Part shown: positions 1 through 7,834 of the stretch, piece by piece
Layout: the number at the start of each line of letters is the position of its first letter
Position numbering within the stretch: the first letter of the stretch is position 1
From: Solilutibacter tolerans
GTDB taxonomy: Bacteria; Pseudomonadota; Gammaproteobacteria; Xanthomonadales; Xanthomonadaceae
Assembly (NCBI RefSeq): GCF_900155935.1
Contig: NZ_FTLW01000005.1
Span: 124,001 to 188,000 of the forward strand
Direction of reading: 5' to 3'
DNA length: 64,000 nt
Notes under the pieces: model-generated
What the model saw: only the letters and a program-made list of their open reading frames with translations
The model's database searches: none
What the model was told of the DNA's origin: nothing
Made by a program: the position numbers and the translations under genes

Positions 1-1524
1 CGGCTCCAGCAGGTTCATCACCACACGCGCCTTGGGTTGTGCGATGGGGACGAACAAAGCGCCGGCCAGCAGATTCCGCGTCTCCGGCTGCCAGCTGCCT
101 TCCAGCGTCACGCGTTGGTGCCCCTCGACGGACCCGCCGGCAAACTTGGCCTGGGTGGCGCGGAAGCTCTTCGCAGCGAGCTGGCTCATCGCATCACCCA
201 GCACGCGATATTCGATGCCATGCGTCTTCAATTTTGGCTCGACATACGGGGCCCACGCCACCGGCACCAGGTATCCAGCGCGCGGTGCGTTCGCTTCCAG
301 CGCAGGTTCGACCTTGTCGCGCAGCGGCACTTTCCAGACTGCGGGTTTGGCTTCGTCATAGCGCGTCATCAACGCGCCCGAGATCGTGGAGGGCGTGCGG
401 GTGTAGGCATAGCCCTGAAAATCGATGGTGCGCGCATCGTCCAACACCTTCCATGCCAATGGCACGGATTGCCCGGCCAATTGACTTGCGCGAGCATCGG
501 CTTGGGCAGCCGCAACTTGCCACTGCTGGCCATGGACTGCGGCTAATTCAAGCAGGTCGAGCACCGTGTTGCGGGTCGCCCGCACGCGCTCCGGATACGT
601 GCGCCAGCTATGGGTCTCGACCAAAATACCGATGCGATTGCGCAGCATGAAATAGCCGTGCGAGAAGCGCGGCGGCGCGACGCCCTCGGCGAAACCGGAG
701 GCCGGATCATCGTCTTCGACGAAGCTGGGGTAGAACGCGACCGGCTTTGAGCCTTGCGTCGCCAATTTGTCGATGATGCCGTCGCGCAGGGCGCGACCGA
801 TTTTTTGCAGTTCGGCATCGCCGGCGTTGACCGGCTCGGCGGTGATCGAGATGTCGTGCTGGAACTTGGCGCCATCGGTGACGTGCAGATCCATCGTCAC
901 CAGCGGATCCCATTCGTTGACCAGGCGCAGCATCGCCTGCATTTCCGTACTGTCGGCCTTCAGATAATCACGGTTGAGGTTGTAACGCTGCGCCGTGGTG
1001 CGAAAACCCATTTCCTCCGGCCCGCGCTGATTGGGGCGGTTCCAGGCGCGGAAGTTTTCATGACCGTCCACGTTGAACACCGGCACGAACACCATCACCT
1101 GTTTGTCGAGCACGCCCGGCGCGACTTTGCCGGACAACAGCTCACGCAGCAGCCAGAACACCGCATCCTTGCCGTCGATTTCCCCGGAATGGATGCCGCC
1201 TTGCACCAGCATTACCGGTAGGTCCTGCGCGCGTGCGGCCTCGGCCGTCAGCGCCCCGGCAGTCGAGACGGCCAGCGCCTTCATCGGGCGGCCTTCGGGC
1301 GTTTTGCCGAAATCGAAGCAACGCACGGACTGCGGATAGGCCTTGGCAAAGGCATCGCACAAGGCGATCACTTCATCAAAGCGGCCGGTCTTGAGGAAGC
1401 CGCTGCGCTCGGCCAGCGTGGTGAGGGGGGGCTTCGTGGGAGAGGCCGCCGTAGCTTGCTGAACAGCGGCGAGGGCGATGCCCAACGCAAGGGCGAGCGG
1501 AGCGGAGCGGGCGAAACGCGACAT
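1..1524 (-). CDS. M14-family zinc carboxypeptidase, exported (3' end outside window)
   Basis: Predicted periplasmic metallocarboxypeptidase of the M14 family. The frame is open from an ATG to the left edge, so the C-terminus (508 codons visible) is missing. Residues 1-26 form a signal peptide ending around ATA-AS. The zinc motif HSGE is near residue 111, DLHVTD near 212 supplies a possible third ligand, and VETHSW near 302 holds the likely catalytic Glu. This fits the M14 pattern HxxE...H...E. The substrate (peptide or peptidoglycan) cannot be told. The gene diverges from the glutathione transferase gene across an 86-bp gap that must hold both promoters. Confidence 0.9.
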   Translation of the reverse strand, partial: MSRFARSAPLALALGIALAAVQQATAASPTKPPLTTLAERSGFLKTGRFDEVIALCDAFAKAYPQSVRCFDFGKTPEGRPMKALAVSTAGALTAEAARAQDLPVMLVQGGIHSGEIDGKDAVFWLLRELLSGKVAPGVLDKQVMVFVPVFNVDGHENFRAWNRPNQRGPEEMGFRTTAQRYNLNRDYLKADSTEMQAMLRLVNEWDPLVTMDLHVTDGAKFQHDISITAEPVNAGDAELQKIGRALRDGIIDKLATQGSKPVAFYPSFVEDDDPASGFAEGVAPPRFSHGYFMLRNRIGILVETHSWRTYPERVRATRNTVLDLLELAAVHGQQWQVAAAQADARASQLAGQSVPLAWKVLDDARTIDFQGYAYTRTPSTISGALMTRYDEAKPAVWKVPLRDKVEPALEANAPRAGYLVPVAWAPYVEPKLKTHGIEYRVLGDAMSQLAAKSFRATQAKFAGGSVEGHQRVTLEGSWQPETRNLLAGALFVPIAQPKARVVMNLLEP

Positions 1525-1610
1525 GACGGGCACCTGCAAGGACAACGGATGATGGTAAACGCGCCGGTGTGCAGGCGTGGTGGGCCATCGGTCATGCCAT
1601 CATGTGAACC

Positions 1611-2255
1611 ATGCAGAAGACCCCGGATACGCTCTATTACTCGCCCGGCGCAGCCAGCATGGCCGTGCATTGGCTCTTGATCGAACTCGACCGACCGCAC
1701 CAGTTGGCCCTAGTGGACACCAATTCTGGCCAGCAGAAATCCCCGGAATACCTGGCGCTGAACCCCAATGGCGTCGTGCCGACGCTGGTGATCGACGGCG
1801 AGCCGCGTTTCGAGGTCTCAGGTTTGTTGATGACCTTGGCGGATGCCGATCCCGAGCATCGTCTGGCGCCTGCACCGGATAGCCGGCAACGCGCCGAATA
1901 CGTGCAGTGGATGTTTCATCTGGCCAATGCGGTGCAGCCCTTGTTTCGCATCTGGTGGTACCCGCAAGAACCTGCAGGTGAGGCGCATCGCGAAGCCGTG
2001 CTCGCGCACACTCAGCCACGCATCGAAGCCGCTTGGCAGCGACTGGATGATCAGTTGGCCAAGCAAGGACCGTATCTGCTGGGCGATAGGCCGTCTGCCG
2101 CGGACATCTATTTGACGATGTTGCTGCGTTGGTCGCGCAACATGCCTAAGCCCGGTGATCGTTGGCCGAACCTGGGTGAACTGGCCCGCTTGATGAAGGC
2201 GCGTCCGGCTTTCACCGAGTTGTATGCACGCGAAGGGTTGGAAGAGTGGCGTTGA
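1611..2255 (+). CDS. Glutathione S-transferase family protein
   Basis: Cytosolic GST-fold protein of 214 aa, the usual size. The N-terminal thioredoxin-like half begins TLYYSPGAASMAVHW; the Ser in that stretch is in the place of the glutathione-activating residue of beta/theta-like GSTs. The segment NPNGVVPTLV carries the cis-proline that contacts glutathione. The helical C-terminal domain contains the N-capping segment GDRPSAADIY near residues 160-170. Substrate unknown. A second GST lies about 31 kb downstream. It starts 86 bp from the divergent M14 peptidase and is followed 61 bp later by the peptide transporter. Confidence 0.87.
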   Translation: MQKTPDTLYYSPGAASMAVHWLLIELDRPHQLALVDTNSGQQKSPEYLALNPNGVVPTLVIDGEPRFEVSGLLMTLADADPEHRLAPAPDSRQRAEYVQWMFHLANAVQPLFRIWWYPQEPAGEAHREAVLAHTQPRIEAAWQRLDDQLAKQGPYLLGDRPSAADIYLTMLLRWSRNMPKPGDRWPNLGELARLMKARPAFTELYAREGLEEWR

Positions 2256-2316
2256 GCCGCGCTTCGATCATCATCCACATCAGAATCCATCGACACATCA
2301 AACAAGGAGCCGCCGA

Positions 2317-3960
2317 ATGAACGCGACCCCGCAAGTCCCCCATGCCGATGCACGCATGCCGAGGCAGATCCCCTTCATCATCGGTAACGAGGCCTGCGAG
2401 CGCTTCAGTTTCTACGGGATGCGCAACATCCTGGTGCCGTTCCTCATCAGCTCGATCTTGCTGGGATACCTGCCCGCCGGTTCCGAGCGCGAGGCGATGG
2501 CGAAGGAGGTCTTCCACACCTTCGTGATCGGCGTGTACTTCTTCCCGCTACTGGGTGGCTGGTTGTCGGATCGCTACTTCGGCAAATACAACACGGTCTT
2601 GTGGTTCTCGCTGATCTACTGCGCGGGCCATGCCTGTCTTGCCTTGTTCGAGGGCAATCGCACCGGCTTCTACACCGGCCTGTTCCTGATCGCATTGGGC
2701 TCAGGCGGCATCAAGCCCTTGGTGGTGTCGTTCTGTGGTGACCAATTCGACCAGACCAACAAACACTTGGCGAAGATCGTCTTCGATGCCTTCTACTGGA
2801 TCATCAATTTCGGCTCGTTCTTCGCCTCGTTGTTCGCGCCTTTGCTGCTGCGCAACTACGGGCCTGCGGTCGCCTTCGGCGTGCCCGGCATTCTGATGCT
2901 GATCGCGACCATCATCTTCTGGATGGGCCGCAAGCAGTACGTCAACGTGCCGCCTTCGGGTCCGGATCCGGATTCCTTCCTCAACGTGGTCAAGACGGCG
3001 TTGCGCGAGAAGCGGGCGGGGCAGAGCAACGTGGGCACCGACATGGCGCGCGTGGCGATGCTCGTGGCCGCTGCGTTCTTGGTGATCGGCATCCTGGATC
3101 TATTCGGCATCGCGCCCGCGTGGTGGCCTGAGAAACTCGGCTTCGTGATCATGGCCTGTTCCGCGCTGGGCATCATGATCGCGTTCGGTGGCTGGGGCGC
3201 ATCGCTGCAGTTGGAACGCGCGCGTGGCAAGCATCCTGATGCCGCTGTGGACGGCGTGCGCGCCGTGCTGCGTATCCTGATCGTGTTCGCGCTGGTCACC
3301 CCATTTTGGTCGTTGTTCGACCAGAAAGCCTCGACCTGGATCATCCAGGGCAACGCGATGATCGTGCCGCACGACCAATGGTGGTGGCCCAGCTGGCTGA
3401 TCAAGGAGCCGGCACAGATGCAGGCGCTCAATCCGCTCCTGGTGATGCTGCTGATCCCGTTCAACAACATCGTGTTGTATCCACTGTTGCGCAAGCTGGG
3501 CTTCGTGGTGACCGCGCTGCGCCGCATGGGCTGGGGCATCGCGATCTCCGGCGTGTCCTGGGTGGTGGCCGGCGTCTTGCAATTGTGGATCGATGGCGGC
3601 GCTGAGGTCTCGCTCGCTTGGCAGAGCCTGCCATACCTGTTGCTGACCTTCGGCGAAGTGCTGGTCTCGGCCACCGCGCTGGAATTCGCCTATAGCCAGG
3701 CGCCGCATGCGATGAAGGGCGTGATCATGGCGTTCTGGTACCTCACCAGCACCTTCGGCAGCTTGTGGGTGTTGCTGACCAATGCCGGCGTGCAGAACGA
3801 CGGCTTCAAGGCAATGATCGCCAGCACAGGTTTAAGTGAACCGGCATTCCTGATGTTCTTCTTCGCCGGGTTCGCGTTCATCGCGGCAGCGGCCTTCGCC
3901 CTATATGCCAAGCGATACCCGATGCAGGACAACTACCGCGTGGCAGGCGTTGCCGCATGA
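2317..3960 (+). CDS. POT/PTR-family proton-coupled oligopeptide transporter
   Basis: Inner-membrane proton-driven di/tripeptide importer of the major facilitator superfamily, 547 aa. The POT hallmark NEACERFSFYG (ExxERFxYYG type) lies near residues 22-33 at the start of the first membrane helix, and GSGGIKP near 130 is the second POT signature. About 12-14 hydrophobic helices follow. The start is the ATG preceded by AAGGAG 8 bases upstream; an earlier in-frame start would overlap the GST gene and lacks a binding site. Its stop overlaps the rhomboid start as ATGA, so the two are probably translationally coupled. Confidence 0.93.
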   Translation: MNATPQVPHADARMPRQIPFIIGNEACERFSFYGMRNILVPFLISSILLGYLPAGSEREAMAKEVFHTFVIGVYFFPLLGGWLSDRYFGKYNTVLWFSLIYCAGHACLALFEGNRTGFYTGLFLIALGSGGIKPLVVSFCGDQFDQTNKHLAKIVFDAFYWIINFGSFFASLFAPLLLRNYGPAVAFGVPGILMLIATIIFWMGRKQYVNVPPSGPDPDSFLNVVKTALREKRAGQSNVGTDMARVAMLVAAAFLVIGILDLFGIAPAWWPEKLGFVIMACSALGIMIAFGGWGASLQLERARGKHPDAAVDGVRAVLRILIVFALVTPFWSLFDQKASTWIIQGNAMIVPHDQWWWPSWLIKEPAQMQALNPLLVMLLIPFNNIVLYPLLRKLGFVVTALRRMGWGIAISGVSWVVAGVLQLWIDGGAEVSLAWQSLPYLLLTFGEVLVSATALEFAYSQAPHAMKGVIMAFWYLTSTFGSLWVLLTNAGVQNDGFKAMIASTGLSEPAFLMFFFAGFAFIAAAAFALYAKRYPMQDNYRVAGVAA

Positions 3961-4562
3961 TCACGATCGCGATCATCGCGATCACCGTGTTGGTCTCGTG
4001 GCAGGCGTTCAACAATCGCCGGCTGGAGGATCGTTTGATCCTCTGGCCGCCGGCGGTGAGCCGTCATCGCCAGTACGATCGATTGCTGACGCATGGTTTC
4101 ATCCACGCCGATTGGCAGCATCTGATCTTCAACATGATCACGCTGTTCTTCTTCGGCCGGCATGTTGAACAAGTCTTCGGTGGCGGGATCGCCGGGATGG
4201 TCGGCTTCCTGTTCTTCTACCTGTCGGCGATCGTCATGGCGATACTGCCGACGTACCTGCGCCACAAGAACGACAGCCATTACCGCAGCCTGGGGGCATC
4301 CGGCGGTGTGTCGGCGGTGATGTTTGCCTTCATCCTGCTGGCCCCGTGGGCCAAGATGGTCATCTTCCCGATTCCGATCCCGGTGCCGGCGATCATCTAC
4401 GCCGTCTTGTACGTCGCGTACTCGATCTGGATGGACAAGCGCGGCGGCGATAACGTCAACCACAGCGCACATCTGTTTGGTGCCGCGTACGGCGTCTTGT
4501 TCATGGCAGCCACGCAACCAGGCGTGCTACCTAATTTCGTCAGGCAACTTGGGGGCGGATGA
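3957..4562 (+). CDS. Rhomboid-family intramembrane serine protease
   Basis: Integral membrane protease that cleaves transmembrane segments, 201 aa with about six hydrophobic helices. The nucleophile sits in GASGGVS (GxSG type, near residue 112) and the catalytic His in NHSAHLFGAAYG near residue 165, which together form the Ser-His dyad. The H-x-x-x-N segment HLIFNM near residue 54 matches the conserved helix-2 motif. The start overlaps the peptide transporter stop by four bases. Substrate unknown. It converges on a short leftward hypothetical gene 32 bp downstream. Confidence 0.9.
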   Translation: MITIAIIAITVLVSWQAFNNRRLEDRLILWPPAVSRHRQYDRLLTHGFIHADWQHLIFNMITLFFFGRHVEQVFGGGIAGMVGFLFFYLSAIVMAILPTYLRHKNDSHYRSLGASGGVSAVMFAFILLAPWAKMVIFPIPIPVPAIIYAVLYVAYSIWMDKRGGDNVNHSAHLFGAAYGVLFMAATQPGVLPNFVRQLGGG

Positions 4563-4594
4563 AAGCCGCCCATGTCTGACTTTAACTGTACCTA

Positions 4595-4792
4595 TCAGGC
4601 GGCCTGCGCGATGGCTGCCAGGTCCACGGAGCCAGCAGACTGGATGGCGGCCTCGAAAGCTTCGTCATCGGCATAGGTCTGCTCGAGACGGCTGTAGACC
4701 AGCGCATCAAGGTGGGAAAATTCCGCGCTGTCGAATTCACCGCGAGTGGTGAGGTCGTACAAGCGATCGACGAGCTGTTGGTTGCTGGCCAT
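4595..4792 (-). CDS. Small acidic hypothetical protein (65 aa)
   Basis: Not recognised. A 65-residue, strongly acidic, soluble, predicted helical protein rich in Asp, Glu and Ala, starting MASNQQLVDRLYDL and ending VDLAAIAQAA. I chose the ATG preceded by GGAG about 7 bases upstream. A longer frame extends 33 codons further, but its proline-rich start lacks a good binding site. It stands alone between the convergent rhomboid gene and the divergent acetyltransferase gene. A regulatory or assembly role is possible but not shown. Confidence 0.6.
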   Translation of the reverse strand: MASNQQLVDRLYDLTTRGEFDSAEFSHLDALVYSRLEQTYADDEAFEAAIQSAGSVDLAAIAQAA

Positions 4793-4969
4793 GATGGGCT
4801 CCGGCGTTGGCAGTGGTCTCATGGGTAGATCAGCAGGAAACGTGCCAACTTTTTTGTGCGGCAGATCCAGCTTCCAGGTGCCAATGCTCACGCCTTGCCC
4901 ATGTGCGGGCCGCTATAACGGGCCCAACCAGTCAAAACCTGCCCCTGCAGGTCCCAATAGGAGCCCAAG

Positions 4970-5245
4970 ATGACGCTAGAGATCAAACACGACGCCAGCC
5001 GCCACCGTTTCACGACCGAGGTCGATGGCTTGGATGCCTATGTGGAATATGAGCTTGAGGGCGGGGTGATGGCGATTACCCACACCATCGTGCCTGCGGC
5101 CATTGGCGGTCGGGGGATCGCGGGGGCTTTGGTCCAGGCGGCTTTCGATCATGCCCGGCTAGAAGGACTTAAAGTGGCTCCGTTGTGTTCCTACGCCCAG
5201 GCTTGGGTGGGCAAGCATCGGGACTATGCCGACCTTCTAACCTGA
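4970..5245 (+). CDS. YjdJ-type GNAT N-acetyltransferase
   Basis: Minimal GNAT-fold protein (91 aa) of the COG2388/YjdJ group. The acetyl-CoA-binding loop is GGRGIAGALV near residues 45-55, followed by a family-typical C-terminal CSYAQAWVGKH segment near residues 71-82. These proteins are about 90-100 aa, so this is full length. The cellular substrate is not established for the family. It is divergent from the 65-aa hypothetical gene across 177 bp. Confidence 0.85.
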   Translation: MTLEIKHDASRHRFTTEVDGLDAYVEYELEGGVMAITHTIVPAAIGGRGIAGALVQAAFDHARLEGLKVAPLCSYAQAWVGKHRDYADLLT

Positions 5246-5311
5246 ATGGGCGGGCCCGAAGCCATACATTTGGAATCTACATGGTGTATTGTTCGCCCAC
5301 TGTTTCAGCGG

Positions 5312-5331
5312 GATCACGGTACATTGTGATC
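5312..5331. promoter_or_regulatory. Inverted repeat in the leader region of the first cold-shock gene
   Basis: GATCAC and GTGATC form 6-bp inverted arms separated by 8 bases, about 105 bases upstream of the cold-shock gene start. TGATC recurs further along (TTGATCGTGTGATC). The arms are arranged opposite to a CRP/Clp half-site pair, so I do not call it a CRP site. It could be an operator or a leader hairpin. Confidence 0.3.
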
Positions 5332-5434
5332 TGATGCGGTTGATCGTGTGATCGCTCCATCGCTTGCGTGTTACCTCTTGCTCGACAGTCCGGCCTAGGC
5401 CGTGTATCCATCAACTGTTTCAAGGAGTAACACC

Positions 5435-5644
5435 ATGTCCGACCGTCAAACCGGTACCGTCAAGTGGTTCAACGACGCTAAGGGCTTCGGCTTCATCACC
5501 CCGGAAAGCGGCGCCGACCTGTTCGTGCACTTCCGTTCCATCATGGGCAACGGCTTCAAGTCGCTGCAGGAAGGCCAGAAGGTTTCGTTCAAGGTTGTGC
5601 AGGGCCAGAAGGGCCTGCAGGCTGACGAAGTCCAGCCGCTCTAA
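5435..5644 (+). CDS. Cold-shock domain protein (CspA family)
   Basis: Single cold-shock domain of 69 aa that binds single-stranded RNA/DNA and acts as an RNA chaperone. RNP1 is KGFGFI near residues 16-21 and RNP2 is LFVHF near 31-35; NGFKSL and EGQKVSF are the usual distal strands. The ATG follows AAGGAG by 7 bases. The gene is monocistronic, with about 190 bases upstream available for a structured 5' leader and a strong terminator 18 bases after the stop. A paralogue about 21 kb away is very similar in its first 25 residues. Confidence 0.96.
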   Translation: MSDRQTGTVKWFNDAKGFGFITPESGADLFVHFRSIMGNGFKSLQEGQKVSFKVVQGQKGLQADEVQPL

Positions 5645-5662
5645 TCAGCGGTTAGCTACAAG

Positions 5663-5694
5663 AGAAGCCCGGTTTCTGCCGGGCTTCTTTTTTT
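5663..5694 (+). terminator. Rho-independent terminator of the first cold-shock gene
   Basis: Ten-base-pair perfect stem, AGAAGCCCGG with CCGGGCTTCT, a 6-base loop (TTTCTG) and a run of seven T. Confidence 0.92.
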
Positions 5695-5792
5695 GGCAAT
5701 GCCGACCAGAATGCCGCCTACTGCTGACCCAGCCATCACGCGGCTCTCGTTAATCTTCCCCAATCCCCTGCAAGTCGTACCTTGTTAGCCCC

Positions 5793-6611
5793 ATGCGTCG
5801 AGTCCTGACCCTAGCCGCCCTGGCCATTCTCATCGTCGGTTGCCGGAACGAAGCGCAACAACCTTCCGCCGATGTCTCTGCGACGACAGCGCCGACTGCA
5901 GCTGGCCAGGCTGATGGCAAGACAGCGTTGAAGGATGTCATCGAACGCACGCCCAAATACCTGGTCGGGATCACTTTCCCGCCCGTGGCGAATGCCCATC
6001 CTGTCCTGGCCAAGGCATTGGAAGATTATTCCGATGCGGCTCGCGCCGATCTTGCGCAAGCGGTGCAAGGTGCCGAAGGCAGTGGTCAAACCAGTACGCC
6101 TTACGATCTCAGCCTCAATTTCACCGACATCAGTCCACGGCAGGATGTCATCGTGATTGCGGCTGATGGCAGCCTGTATACCGGCGGTGCCCACGGCATT
6201 CCGCTCATCGCACGTTTCACCTATCTGCCCAGCGAACAGCGCTTGTTGCAGTCGTCTGACTTGGTGCCAAGCGAGGCGGGTTGGAAGGCCATATCCGACT
6301 ACGTGCGCGAACAATTGGCCGATGCCGTCGGCAAGCGCTTGGTCGAAGACGATGTGCCTGAAGCGGATCGTGTGGCCATGATCAAGAACGCGTCCCGAAT
6401 GATCGAAGAGGGTACTGCGCCAGACGCAGCCAACTTCGCCCAATTCGAGCCGATTCCTTCTGCTGACGGCAAATGGTTCGGTCTGCGTTTCGTCTTCCCG
6501 CCGTACCAAGTGGGCCCGTATTCCGACGGTACACAGACCGTCGATGTGCCGACATCGGTATTGATGCCGCATCTCGAACCGGCCTACCGCAGCCGCTTTA
6601 CCGGCGGCTGA
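5793..6611 (+). CDS. Lipoprotein with DUF4163/DUF3298 (RsiV-like) domain
   Basis: Predicted lipoprotein of 272 aa. The signal peptide ends in a lipobox around ILIVGC, giving a lipidated Cys17. A low-complexity Ala/Thr/Gln linker is followed by a DUF4163-like region (TPYDLSLNFTD, then TGGAHGI) and a C-terminal DUF3298 segment ending FVFPPYQVGPYSDGTQ near residues 230-250. Such domains occur in RsiV-type and related envelope proteins; the exact role here is unknown. It is transcribed alone and converges on the cystathionine lyase gene. Confidence 0.82.
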   Translation: MRRVLTLAALAILIVGCRNEAQQPSADVSATTAPTAAGQADGKTALKDVIERTPKYLVGITFPPVANAHPVLAKALEDYSDAARADLAQAVQGAEGSGQTSTPYDLSLNFTDISPRQDVIVIAADGSLYTGGAHGIPLIARFTYLPSEQRLLQSSDLVPSEAGWKAISDYVREQLADAVGKRLVEDDVPEADRVAMIKNASRMIEEGTAPDAANFAQFEPIPSADGKWFGLRFVFPPYQVGPYSDGTQTVDVPTSVLMPHLEPAYRSRFTGG

Positions 6612-6632
6612 GTAGTTTCATCGCGCGCGCGA

Positions 6633-7799
6633 TCAGCCCGCCAAGGCGTGGGCGAGATCCGCGCGCAGGTCTTCCAGATCCTCGATACCCACCGACAACC
6701 GCACCAGGTTGTCGGTGATGCCGATCTCGGCGCGGCGCTCGGCCGGGACGCTCGCATGTGTCATCACTGCTGGGTGGTTGGCAAGGCTCTCCACGCCGCC
6801 CAGCGACTCGGCCAGGGTGAAGACTTCAAGGCGCTCGCAGAAACGCTTGGCGGCGTCGAAGTCGCCATCGAGATAGATCGAGATGATGCCGCCGAAGCCA
6901 TCCATCTGACGCTTGGCAAGATCGTGTTGCGGATGCGAGGGCAGGCCCGGATACAACACGCGCGACACGCCCGGCTGCTTCTCCAGCCACTCGGCCAGCG
7001 CCAGCGCATTCGCGTTGTGCGCCTGCATGCGCAGGTGCAGCGTCTTGAGGCCGCGCAGGGCCAGGAAGCTGTCGAACGGCCCTTGCACGCCGCCGGTGGA
7101 GTTCTGCAGGAAGGCGAGCTGTTCGGCCAGCTCCGCGTTGTCTCCCACCACCAACATGCCGCCGACCATGTCGGAATGGCCGTTGAGGTATTTGGTGGCC
7201 GAGTGCATGACGATGTCGGCGCCGAGTGCGATCGGGCGCTGCACGATGGGCGAGGCGAAGGTGTTGTCCACTACCATCAGCAAGCCGTGTTCCTTGGCGA
7301 TGGCGGAAACGGCGGCGAGATCAACGATCTTCAGCGTCGGGTTGGTCGGCGTCTCGACCCAGATCATCTGGGTCTTGGGCGTGATCGCCGCGCGGATGCG
7401 CTCGGCATCGGTCATGTCCACGTAGCTGAAGTCGAGATTGGCGCTGCGACGACGCACGCGCTCAAACAGGCGATAGCTGCCGCCGTAGAGATCATCCATG
7501 GCGATGACGTGATCGCCGCTATCGAGTAACTCCAGCACGCAGGACGTCGCCGCCAGGCCCGAAGCAAACGCGAAGCCGCGCGTGCCGCCTTCCATCGACG
7601 CCGCACCACGCTCCCACGCGTAACGCGTCGGATTGTGGCTGCGCGAGTATTCGAAGCCCTGGTGCACGCCGGGGCTGGATTGCGCGTAGGTGCTGGTGGC
7701 GTAGATCGGCGGCATTACCGCGCCAGTGGACGGATCGACTTCCTGCCCACCGTGGATGGCGAGGGTCGCGAGTTTCCAATCGGGATTTTGAGTAGTCAT
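6633..7799 (-). CDS. Cystathionine gamma-lyase / gamma-synthase (Cys/Met metabolism PLP enzyme)
   Basis: PLP-dependent enzyme of the Cys/Met metabolism family, 388 aa (full length). The PLP lysine lies in HSATKYLNGH near residue 203, the phosphate-binding YSRSHNPTR segment near residue 50, and the cofactor-stacking segment is DDLYGGSY. The family includes gamma-synthase, gamma-lyase and O-acetylhomoserine enzymes. Its position 35 bp downstream of a cystathionine beta-synthase gene argues for cystathionine gamma-lyase in reverse transsulfuration (cystathionine to cysteine), but sequence alone does not exclude a gamma-synthase. Confidence 0.9.
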   Translation of the reverse strand: MTTQNPDWKLATLAIHGGQEVDPSTGAVMPPIYATSTYAQSSPGVHQGFEYSRSHNPTRYAWERGAASMEGGTRGFAFASGLAATSCVLELLDSGDHVIAMDDLYGGSYRLFERVRRRSANLDFSYVDMTDAERIRAAITPKTQMIWVETPTNPTLKIVDLAAVSAIAKEHGLLMVVDNTFASPIVQRPIALGADIVMHSATKYLNGHSDMVGGMLVVGDNAELAEQLAFLQNSTGGVQGPFDSFLALRGLKTLHLRMQAHNANALALAEWLEKQPGVSRVLYPGLPSHPQHDLAKRQMDGFGGIISIYLDGDFDAAKRFCERLEVFTLAESLGGVESLANHPAVMTHASVPAERRAEIGITDNLVRLSVGIEDLEDLRADLAHALAG

Positions 7800-7834
7800 G
7801 GTCTTGATGGTTGAGATGTCGATGCGGGCGCGTA

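Noticed and set aside
5312-5331. CRP/Clp binding site upstream of the first cold-shock gene
   Set aside because: The half-sites are in the reverse arrangement with an 8-base spacer, so they do not match TGTGA-N6-TCACA.
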